This document shows positions 1-5,015 of a stretch of 5,015 nt of DNA, piece by piece. This stretch comes from Desulfuromonadaceae bacterium (GTDB taxonomy: Bacteria > Desulfobacterota > Desulfuromonadia > Desulfuromonadales > Geopsychrobacteraceae), in NCBI GenBank assembly GCA_030639985.1, contig DAOWKG010000241.1, forward strand, positions 1-5,015. Reading direction: 5' to 3'. The position numbers and the translations under genes were made by a program. The notes below the pieces were generated by a model, which made no database searches, was not told the DNA's origin, and was given only the letters and a program-made list of their open reading frames with translations. Numbering within the stretch: the stretch's first letter is position 1; every line of letters begins with the position of its first letter.

Positions 1-646
1 CCTCTATGAATCGGTAGTTTTTTTCGCCTGGTCAATCCTCCTTATTTACCTGCTGATGGATTGGAAATATAAGCAACGTACAATTGGTGCATTTGTGCTA
101 CCGATTGCCCTGTTCAGTATGCTTTGGGCACAGATGAGCCTCCACGATTCTATTGATCCGCTGGTTCCAGCGCTCCAAAGCAACTGGCTGACCTACCACG
201 TCATCACCTGCTTCCTTGGCTACGCCGGCTTTGCCGTCGCTTTCGGGGTCTCGATTATGTATCTGCTCAAAATTGGCAAGGAAGAAAAACATCAGGGTGA
301 TGCACCGATGGGTGGTATTTTGGGGATGTTTCCTTCGACCAGAATCCTTGACGACATGAACTACAAAGCGATAATGATCGGTTTCCCGCTATTGACTTTA
401 GGAATTGTTACCGGCGCCGCCTGGGCTTACTACGCCTGGGGAACCTACTGGAGCTGGGATCCGAAAGAAACCTGGAGTTTGATCGTCTGGTTTCTCTATG
501 CTGCGTTCCTCCATGCCCGGTTCACCCGTGGCTGGGTTGGCCGCCGTGCTGCATGGCTCTCGATTTTCGGCTTTGCCGCTACCATTTTCTGTTATCTGGG
601 AGTCAACCTGGTTCTTTCCGGACTTCACTCCTACGGTTCAGGCTGA
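1..646 (+). CDS. ccsA: Cytochrome c biogenesis protein CcsA/ResC-type, 5'-truncated by window edge
   Basis: This is the membrane subunit of the system-II cytochrome c synthase, which with CcsB/ResB carries heme across the membrane and attaches it to apocytochrome CXXCH motifs. The reading frame is open from base 2, giving 214 visible residues. The ATG at 56 is internal, because the upstream codons read [10 protein letters not shown], a conserved CcsA segment. CcsA proteins are commonly about 270-290 residues, so I infer that some 60-70 N-terminal residues lie outside the window. The tryptophan-rich heme-handling motif [13 protein letters not shown] is at bases 437-475. Three histidines match the conserved CcsA heme-ligand positions: in LTYHV (197-199), FLHAR (512-514) and the C-terminal GLHSYG (626-628). 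Several hydrophobic membrane segments are evident. HemX of hem operons is a relative, but the complete WWD motif and all three His favour CcsA. The gene converges on hemH. A ccsB/resB partner upstream is expected but not visible. Confidence 0.93.
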   Translation, partial: LYESVVFFAWSILLIYLLMDWKYKQRTIGAFVLPIALFSMLWAQMSLHDSIDPLVPALQSNWLTYHVITCFLGYAGFAVAFGVSIMYLLKIGKEEKHQGDAPMGGILGMFPSTRILDDMNYKAIMIGFPLLTLGIVTGAAWAYYAWGTYWSWDPKETWSLIVWFLYAAFLHARFTRGWVGRRAAWLSIFGFAATIFCYLGVNLVLSGLHSYGSG

Positions 647-676
647 ACCATAGCTCTTTCCTGAATCAATATCAGC

Positions 677-721
677 GCCCTCGCCCGACCTCCAGCTATC
701 ACTAAAGGGTCGGTCGAGGGC
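677..721. terminator. Hairpin between convergent ccsA and hemH, probable bidirectional terminator
   Basis: Arms 677-690 (GCCCTCGCCCGACC) and 708-721 (GGTCGGTCGAGGGC) pair over 14 bp with a single internal mismatch, around a 17-nt loop. The hairpin starts 30 bp after the ccsA stop and ends 27 bp beyond the hemH stop, where a shared transcription end is expected. Neither flank has a U-tract, so it is not a textbook intrinsic terminator. It could instead stabilise 3' ends or act with Rho. Confidence 0.6.
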
Positions 722-748
722 TAATCACAACACCGCCAGCTAAGAAAA

Positions 749-1720
749 TCAATTCTGACAACGATCCCGTACCAGTGCTGCCATAGCATCGAGAAAATCG
801 CCGCCATCATTCAACGAAGGTGCGCGCCGGAAATGTACCAATCCTAAACTGGTAGCAAGATTATGGTACTGGATATCAATCTCCTCAAGGGTTTCGATAT
901 GATCCGAAACAAATGAAATCGGCACCATCAATACGGCATGATGATCATCATCGGCAAGACCATGCAATGCCTCTTCAGTACCCGGAGTCATCCATTTTAC
1001 CGGGCCACTACGGCTCTGATAAGCGATTGACCAGGCATAATCACCGACCCGCTGCATAACCTCAGTTGCCGTCGCCACTACCTGTTGCTGATAAGGATCA
1101 CCTCGGTCAATAAATTTTTGCGGCAGCGCATGGGCAGAAAACAGAATTTGTACTTCATCACGCAACAGCGGGTGATAGTGTTCAAGCCCGGAGTTAATCC
1201 GATTGGCCAAAGCATCCAGATAAGCGGGCCAGTCATACCATTGTTCAATCAACTGAAAATCAAGAGTGGGATGGATTTTTTTCGCTGCCCGTTTAAAATC
1301 GTTGACGCTACTGCCGGTGGTTGCTCCGGTATAATGGGGATACATCGACACCACCACCGCCGTTTCAATTCCGGCCATCTTGATCTCTGCCAGCACCTCC
1401 TCAGCCCGTGGTTGCCAATAACGCATAATCACATAGGGCTTAAAGTTTTCTCCCAACCGTTGCGCCGTCCCCGCAGCCTGTTTTTGCGTCCACTCCAACA
1501 ATGGTGATTTGCCGCCAATGGCACGATAGTTTTCTACCACTTTTTTGGCACGAAAATGGGAAAGCAACTTTGCAAATGGCTTCTGCAATAAAGCACCAGC
1601 CGGAAGTTGAATCAACTCACGATCAGAAAACAGGTTATAAAGAAATGGCTTAACGGCAGCAAGGGAATCGGGGCCACCCATATTGAGGAAAATCAAAGCT
1701 GTTGGCTTGCTAGTAGTCAT
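749..1720 (-). CDS. hemH: Ferrochelatase HemH
   Basis: Inserts ferrous iron into a porphyrin late in heme synthesis; a soluble or membrane-associated cytoplasmic enzyme. The protein is 323 residues, usual for a bacterial ferrochelatase. Visible signatures are the N-terminal FLNMGGPDSL (11-20), YRAIGGKSPLLEWT (65-78), TTGSSVNDF (134-142), FSAHALPQ with the catalytic His197, RGDPY (206-210), YQSRSGPVKWMTP (234-246) and SDHIETLEEID with the conserved acid Glu276. The N-terminal segment resembles protoporphyrin-type enzymes (human NMGGPETL) and lacks the Tyr of the Firmicute coproporphyrin ferrochelatase GTPY motif. The only cysteine is Cys321, so no [2Fe-2S] cluster of the kind found in some homologues is expected. 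I chose the ATG at 1720 because the family's beta strand starts a few residues later. GGA lies 6 nt upstream as a modest ribosome binding site. The frame stays open to a GTG at 1819, but only through the 7-bp repeats. It is last in the minus-strand cluster. Confidence 0.95.
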   Translation of the reverse strand: MTTSKPTALIFLNMGGPDSLAAVKPFLYNLFSDRELIQLPAGALLQKPFAKLLSHFRAKKVVENYRAIGGKSPLLEWTQKQAAGTAQRLGENFKPYVIMRYWQPRAEEVLAEIKMAGIETAVVVSMYPHYTGATTGSSVNDFKRAAKKIHPTLDFQLIEQWYDWPAYLDALANRINSGLEHYHPLLRDEVQILFSAHALPQKFIDRGDPYQQQVVATATEVMQRVGDYAWSIAYQSRSGPVKWMTPGTEEALHGLADDDHHAVLMVPISFVSDHIETLEEIDIQYHNLATSLGLVHFRRAPSLNDGGDFLDAMAALVRDRCQN

Positions 1721-1729
1721 AAGGAATCC

Positions 1730-1826
1730 GTGAGGGGTGAGGCGGATAACCGGTAAGGGGTAAGGGGTAAGGAGTGAGGAGAGAGGGGCAAGGACAACAC
1801 CTGACACCTCCCCCCTCACTCCTCAC
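1730..1826 (-). other. Competing inverted repeats upstream of hemH (possible mRNA structure)
   Basis: In the minus-strand transcript, arm A (1826-1812, GTGAGGAGTGAGGGG) can pair with arm B (1788-1774) at 14 of 15 positions, leaving a 23-nt loop. Extended by one base to 1811, it can instead pair with arm C (1745-1730) at 14 of 16 positions, leaving a 65-nt loop. Arm C ends directly before the GGATTCCTT that leads into the hemH ATG. The two pairings exclude each other. They follow from the heptad array, so regulation is only a possibility. No U-tract follows arm B, so a simple attenuator terminator is not supported. Confidence 0.45.
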
Positions 1827-1827
1827 A
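1730..1827. repeat. Fourteen 7-bp repeat units filling the hemE-hemH spacer
   Basis: From 1730 the plus strand divides without a gap into 14 heptads. The left ones are G-rich: GTGAGGG, GTGAGGC, GGATAAC, CGGTAAG, GGGTAAG, GGGTAAG, GAGTGAG, GAGAGAG, GGGCAAG. After GACAACA the pattern changes strand character to CCTGACA, CCTCCCC, CCTCACT, CCTCACA. The array ends exactly at the base before the hemE stop codon (1828-1830) and stops 9 bp short of the hemH start. Period, register and the G-to-C switch are seen directly. The array recalls the heptamer arrays (STRR) described in cyanobacteria, but the units differ and I claim no homology. Its role is unknown; in the hemE-hemH transcript it would be structured RNA. 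Confidence 0.8.
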
Positions 1828-2865
1828 CTATTTTTGGCTTAAACGGTGGACACATTCAACCATATGGATCGCTTTTGCCGGTGGAACAGTTGGCAATATC
1901 CCGTGGCCAAGATTAAAGATAAATCCGGGCTGGCCGCCATTTTCGTCAAGAATCCGCTGCACTTCACGCTCGATATAATCATCTGGAGCATAGAGAACGG
2001 TGGGATCAAGATTACCCTGCACCGCCACATCAGCACCGAGAATTGCTCGAGCTTTATCAATATTGACGTGCCAATCAAGACCGACGACATCACTACCGGA
2101 CTGCTTGATCAACTCCAGCATGGTGCCGCCATTGCGAACAAAATAGATAATCGGAATCCCGTCCCGATTAAGACCATCGATCAACTTTTTGGTATAAGGG
2201 AGGATGTAACGTTCAAAATCCTGCGGTGACAGCAGACCACCCCAAGTATCAAAAATCTGAATCGTTTGGGCGCCCGCTTCGATCTGCATATTCAGATAGC
2301 GACGATCCATCTCGGTAATTTTCTGCATCAGGGCATCGTAAAGGGGGAAATCTGAATACATCATCTGCTTGAGGCTGGCAAAATCTTTACTCCCTTTACC
2401 TTCCACCATATAACAAGCCAAGGTAAATGGTGCACCGCCAAACCCAATCAACGGTACCCGACCCTCAAATGCGACTCGCAAGCGCTTGATGATAGCAGGG
2501 ACATAAGAAACCGCCTGGGCCATATCCTCGGGAACGGTCAAAGCATCAACATCGTCAGCGGTGCGGATAGGATTAGCAAAAACCGGTCCGGGGACAAAAT
2601 CGAGTTCCATCCCCATCGGCTCAATCGGAGTCAAGATATCGGAAAACAGAATTGCGGCATCGGCATTGAGGATATCAATCGGCTGAATCGTAACCTCTGC
2701 CGCCCGCGCTGGATCTTTACACAAATCGAGGAAAGTACCGCCCCCTTGTGCCCGTACCGCTTTATACTGCGGCAAATAACGTCCCGCCTGACGCATCAAC
2801 CAAACTGGCACCTGATCAACCGGCTGACACCAGCACGCTTTGATAAAATTATATTCGCTAGTCAT
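1828..2865 (-). CDS. hemE: Uroporphyrinogen decarboxylase HemE
   Basis: Cytoplasmic cofactor-free enzyme that removes the four acetate carboxyl groups of uroporphyrinogen III to give coproporphyrinogen III. The protein is 345 residues, the normal family length. The first family signature is VPVWLMRQAGRYLPQY (19-34), with substrate-binding Arg25 and Arg29. ILFSDILTPIEPMGM (72-86) carries Asp76, equivalent to the catalytic Asp86 of the human enzyme. The second signature GFGGAPFTLACYMVEG (141-156) includes Tyr152, QIFDTWGG (203-210) is conserved, and FNLGHGILP (317-325) holds His321. The ATG at 2865 is preceded by GGGAG with a 10-nt spacer. It lies 60 bp downstream of the radical SAM gene and 107 bp before hemH on the same strand. 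The neighbouring pair hemE/hemH supports a heme-synthesis operon. There is no sign of truncation. Confidence 0.97.
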   Translation of the reverse strand: MTSEYNFIKACWCQPVDQVPVWLMRQAGRYLPQYKAVRAQGGGTFLDLCKDPARAAEVTIQPIDILNADAAILFSDILTPIEPMGMELDFVPGPVFANPIRTADDVDALTVPEDMAQAVSYVPAIIKRLRVAFEGRVPLIGFGGAPFTLACYMVEGKGSKDFASLKQMMYSDFPLYDALMQKITEMDRRYLNMQIEAGAQTIQIFDTWGGLLSPQDFERYILPYTKKLIDGLNRDGIPIIYFVRNGGTMLELIKQSGSDVVGLDWHVNIDKARAILGADVAVQGNLDPTVLYAPDDYIEREVQRILDENGGQPGFIFNLGHGILPTVPPAKAIHMVECVHRLSQK

Positions 2866-2925
2866 GATCTTAAATCTCCCATTTCATTTTCTCTTTAGAG
2901 CACTGCGTTTGCTGCGCCCGATCGA

Positions 2926-4026
2926 TTATTTTCCGGCAGCTTCTGCTGCTAATCTCTTTTTGGTGCGGGGTGGTATATAGGTACAGAATGGCTCTTCGGC
3001 CATGTAATCACCATAAACCGCGTCTGCCCGAGCACGACAACCGCCACAGACGTTGAGGTATTCACACTCGCCACACTTCCCCTTGTACTTACTGAAATCG
3101 CGCAAATCGTTAAAAACTTTGGAATTAAACCAGAGTTCTTTAAACGGCACCTGTTTGACATTACCAACGGAGGAATGAAAATAGGAACAGGGTTTAAGGT
3201 TGCCAAAACAATCGATCAAACAGATGGTTTGGGCAGCAATACACCCTTTGCCGCCGCCGGTAGAAAAAGTCAGACTGCGGCGTTTAAAATTGGCCCCTTC
3301 GGCCTTGGCTTTTTGCGGTACGATCCGATAATAATGGGGCGCACAGGTCGGCCGCATCAATATTTCATCTTCATTTTTTTCCTGCTCGTAGTGCCAGGAC
3401 AGGATTTCTTCATAATCTTCGGCCGAAATCAACTCACTCATGATCTCTTCACCACGACCGGTGGGGACAATCATAAACATGTACCAGGCGGTTGCTCCCA
3501 GCCCTTTTGCCACCTTGAAGGTTGCCGCGATATCGTTCTGATTCCGTTTTGTGAATGATGAATTAACCAGAAACTTTATGCCATTACGCTTTAACGTTTC
3601 AGCAGCACGAATTACCCCGGCATAGGCACCCGGGCTGTTACGAAAGTTATCATGGATTTCAGCAGTTGAACCATCCAGGGACAGCGAAACCATTTTGATA
3701 TCGGCAGCCTTCATCTTTTCACAAACAGCATCGGTGATCAGCGTCCCATTGGTCGCCATGCACATGCGTAAACCTTTGTCGGTTCCATACTGGGCAATCT
3801 CAAAGATATCTTCCCGCAACAACGGTTCACCACCGGAAAGGACCATTACCGGTTTGCTGACTTCACCCATATCATCAATCAGCTTAAATGCTTCGGCGGT
3901 ACTAAAATCTCCCTCAGCAGCTTCCATGTCAGACGAACAACGACAATGAACACAGCTGAGATTACACCGCTGGGTACTCTCCCAAGCGATCCATTTAGGG
4001 ATAAATTCTTCCTGTTTTTGACCCAT
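2926..4026 (-). CDS. Radical SAM/SPASM protein of the AhbC/AhbD/NirJ type, probable tetrapyrrole-modifying enzyme
   Basis: A 366-residue enzyme predicted to cleave S-adenosylmethionine with a [4Fe-4S] cluster held by CNLSCVHC (Cys21, Cys25, Cys28). Other radical SAM core marks are the SGGEP motif (64-68), ATNGTL (91-96) and SLSLDG (114-119). [10 protein letters not shown] (225-234) resembles the CAPxY segment I associate with AhbC, AhbD and NirJ. The SPASM-like C-terminus has Cys262, a GNLKPC element ending at Cys280, the cluster [18 protein letters not shown] (Cys318, 321, 327, 330) and Cys348, enough for an auxiliary iron-sulfur cluster. From memory, the KCGxCEY...CGGCRARA...YxAEEPxCxY ending is closest to AhbD, which oxidatively decarboxylates the propionates of iron-coproporphyrin III to make heme. 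Position immediately before hemE and hemH fits such a role. AhbC (siroheme side-chain removal) or a NirJ-like heme d1 enzyme remain possible, so I give no symbol. The ATG at 4026 has GGAG 7 nt upstream. Confidence 0.85.
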   Translation of the reverse strand: MGQKQEEFIPKWIAWESTQRCNLSCVHCRCSSDMEAAEGDFSTAEAFKLIDDMGEVSKPVMVLSGGEPLLREDIFEIAQYGTDKGLRMCMATNGTLITDAVCEKMKAADIKMVSLSLDGSTAEIHDNFRNSPGAYAGVIRAAETLKRNGIKFLVNSSFTKRNQNDIAATFKVAKGLGATAWYMFMIVPTGRGEEIMSELISAEDYEEILSWHYEQEKNEDEILMRPTCAPHYYRIVPQKAKAEGANFKRRSLTFSTGGGKGCIAAQTICLIDCFGNLKPCSYFHSSVGNVKQVPFKELWFNSKVFNDLRDFSKYKGKCGECEYLNVCGGCRARADAVYGDYMAEEPFCTYIPPRTKKRLAAEAAGK

Positions 4027-4090
4027 CAGTAACTCCAGTTAAATTTCATCGGTAAACTTTGAACTGTTCCCAGAATAATAAAGATTCAAA

Positions 4091-4810
4091 CTACTGCTCC
4101 AACTGCAACCACGCCACGTTATCATGCATATAAATTGTAAATATCTGCGGCGCAGTCTTTTTCAACAACTCCCAAACATAACCATGGGGACTGCCCTCTT
4201 CGGTAAAAAGTCGATAATTTTGCAATAAAGCAAAAATACGTGATTTCAACATCTGATCACAACCGCTCAAATCAATAAACAACAACGGTTCGGTGACAAT
4301 ACTTGCACTTCCCAACGGCACCGGAGCAATTATCAGTCCCCCCTCAATTGCGCTAGGCAACCCCGTTTTTTTTAGAAATGTTGCGGCAAGGTCACGATTA
4401 TATTTTTTGACCGCCATAGTTTCACCGGCAGCTAAAGGCAATGCCGGGACAACAAATAATACCCCACGCTCTTTCATTTCATCCTGAGTGGCAATGTAGT
4501 TGAGTTGCTGCAAGACACTATCAAGATCGGTTGCTCGCATCTGTGGTGCCAACAGATAGGCATATTGATAATAGCCCGGACGCTCATCCCCAGATGCAAG
4601 GATTGGTTGCCAGGGGATATCTGTCGGCGGTTGTTCGCGTAACTTCTCTTCCTGCACCTTAGCTAGTAATTCTTGCAGCTTAGCCATCTTTTGCTGCAAC
4701 AAATTGATCCGCTCTGCCTTTTCATCAGCCACTACCGGAGCAACCAAAACTTGTTGCAGGCAAAGCAACAGCAAACTACAACAAAACAACCGTAAGCCCA
4801 ACTTCAGCAT
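4091..4810 (-). CDS. Secreted hypothetical protein with N-terminal coiled coil
   Basis: I do not recognise this 239-residue protein. Residues 1-28 look like a Sec signal peptide: Lys3 and Arg7, a leucine-rich core (8-23), and likely signal-peptidase-I cleavage after V26-V27-A28. No cysteine fits a lipobox, as the residues before Cys17 are leucines. Residues 31-58 form a short amphipathic helix with hydrophobic residues at I35, L38, M42, L45, L49 and V52, a regular a/d heptad pattern predicting a coiled coil. A Pro-rich linker (61-69) leads to an apparent alpha/beta domain with strand-like segments VLFVVPALP (117-125), GGLIIAPVP (157-165) and PLLFIDLSG (175-183). The only Cys after the signal is Cys184. 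The mature protein should be periplasmic. The ATG at 4810 has AGGAG 7 nt upstream and a promoter-like box 42-47 bp upstream. The radical SAM gene follows after 64 bp with no obvious terminator, so co-transcription is possible; a link to heme or cytochrome handling is inference from position only. Confidence 0.82.
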   Translation of the reverse strand: MLKLGLRLFCCSLLLLCLQQVLVAPVVADEKAERINLLQQKMAKLQELLAKVQEEKLREQPPTDIPWQPILASGDERPGYYQYAYLLAPQMRATDLDSVLQQLNYIATQDEMKERGVLFVVPALPLAAGETMAVKKYNRDLAATFLKKTGLPSAIEGGLIIAPVPLGSASIVTEPLLFIDLSGCDQMLKSRIFALLQNYRLFTEEGSPHGYVWELLKKTAPQIFTIYMHDNVAWLQLEQ

Positions 4811-4829
4811 AAAACTACTCCTAAAAAAT

Positions 4830-4870
4830 CCACGTCTATCAAATCCGAACTATTATACAGAAAAACGTGG
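4830..4870. promoter_or_regulatory. CCACGT...ACGTGG dyad bracketing the -10 box, possible operator
   Basis: Perfect 6-bp half-sites CCACGT (4830-4835) and ACGTGG (4865-4870) form an inverted repeat with 29 bp between them. The TATAAT box and the predicted transcription start lie in the interval. The half-site centres are 35 bp apart, more than three helical turns, so a single dimer on one operator is less natural than two separate sites or looping. Chance occurrence is quite possible. Confidence 0.3.
4852..4857 (-). promoter_or_regulatory. Candidate -10 box for the secreted-protein/heme cluster
   Basis: The minus strand reads TATAAT here, a perfect sigma-70 -10 hexamer, and would start transcription roughly 35 nt before the ATG at 4810. 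At a 17-bp spacing the -35 position reads TCCACT, matching the TTGACA consensus at only 3 of 6 positions, so activator help may be needed. A second TATAAT occurs on the minus strand at 4898-4903, in AT-rich DNA just beyond the transposase stop, but it has no convincing -35. Confidence 0.5.
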
Positions 4871-4914
4871 AAGAAGTGGATCGATTTTAAATTATTGATT
4901 ATATATTTGGCTCA

Positions 4915-5015
4915 TCAGCAGAATCTGTGGAGATACTCAGGTTCTGGCAACTTGCCAAGTTCGTGATATAGGGCGATTTGTAAGCATTTCAGCGTTCTAA
5001 AACCGTAGGCTTTTC
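4915..5015 (-). CDS. C-terminal end of a probable transposase, cut by window edge
   Basis: Reading leftwards from base 5013, 32 codons stay open to TGA at 4917-4915, followed at once by a second TGA (4914-4912). The peptide begins KAYGFRTLKCLQIALYH and ends LPEPEYLHRFC. It resembles transposase C-termini of the type (R)KAYGFR...ALYH.LG.LP.P...HRFC, which I associate loosely with ISL3-like elements. The partial codon at the window edge ends in GA, compatible with Arg. The rest of the gene lies beyond the window. The assignment rests on a short tail recalled from memory, so the family name is tentative. The gene points towards the secreted-protein gene and could read into it. No inverted repeat can be paired, because the other end is not visible. 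Confidence 0.55.
   Translation of the reverse strand, partial: KAYGFRTLKCLQIALYHELGKLPEPEYLHRFC

Noticed and set aside
56..646. ATG at 56 as the true start of the cytochrome assembly gene
   Set aside because: The frame is open to the window edge and the upstream residues [10 protein letters not shown] are conserved CcsA sequence, so the gene begins outside the window.
1085..1507. 140-codon plus-strand open frame inside hemH
   Set aside because: It lies antisense to a fully conserved gene and its product has no recognisable family features. The same applies to other antisense frames, such as 1846-2229 and 3175-3558.
1774..1811. Attenuator-type intrinsic terminator between hemE and hemH
   Set aside because: The hairpin is strong but the RNA after it is C-rich, with no U-tract, so termination is not supported.
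1721..1819. 33-residue N-terminal extension of HemH from the GTG at 1819
   Set aside because: It would be encoded entirely by the 7-bp repeats and the short leader, has no counterpart in ferrochelatases, and the AGGA before the GTG is too close to serve it. The ATG at 1720 fits the family N-terminus.
1730..1827. CRISPR array
   Set aside because: The units are 7 bp with no spacers, far too short for CRISPR repeats.
4027..4090. Promoter in the spacer before the radical SAM gene
   Set aside because: A TTGAAT occurs on the minus strand, but no acceptable -10 follows at 16-18 bp. A TTTGAA/TTCAAA pair there is too short to call.
4750..4762. Lipoprotein signal in the secreted protein (cysteines at residues 10, 11 and 17)
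   Set aside because: None is preceded by a proper lipobox with Gly/Ala/Ser at -1, and a normal signal-peptidase-I site follows at Ala28.

Overview
The window carries six protein-coding features: two cut by its edges and four complete. It reads as a bacterial chromosome segment devoted mainly to heme: a system-II cytochrome c biogenesis gene on the plus strand faces a minus-strand cluster for late heme synthesis. Base composition is moderate. The gene set (CcsA-type cytochrome c assembly, hemE next to hemH, an AhbD/NirJ-like radical SAM protein) would fit an anaerobic, cytochrome-rich deltaproteobacterium such as a member of the Desulfuromonadia. That placement is inference from gene content and general protein character, not from a marker gene.

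Layout, left to right. Bases 1-646 (+) hold the C-terminal three quarters of a CcsA/ResC-type cytochrome c synthase subunit. A 102-bp convergent spacer follows, with a 14-bp hairpin at 677-721. The minus strand then carries, in transcription order (right to left): the last 33 codons of a probable transposase (ending 4915); a spacer with a good TATAAT box inside a CCACGT...ACGTGG dyad; an unrecognised secreted protein with an N-terminal coiled coil (4810-4091); a radical SAM/SPASM protein of the AhbC/AhbD/NirJ type (4026-2926); hemE, uroporphyrinogen decarboxylase (2865-1828); and hemH, ferrochelatase (1720-749). Spacings of 64, 60 and 107 bp without an obvious terminator make a single transcript plausible from the secreted-protein gene through hemH.

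How the genes fit together. HemE makes coproporphyrinogen III and HemH inserts iron into a porphyrin. The radical SAM protein resembles enzymes that remodel tetrapyrrole side chains, in particular AhbD, which turns iron-coproporphyrin III into heme. CcsA then handles heme at the membrane for attachment to c-type cytochromes. The open question is whether this cluster uses the protoporphyrin route, an iron-coproporphyrin route finished by the radical SAM enzyme, or both.

The most unusual non-coding element fills the hemE-hemH gap: fourteen consecutive 7-bp units in perfect register (1730-1827), G-rich on one side and C-rich on the other. They give competing inverted repeats whose outer arm ends next to the hemH ribosome binding site.
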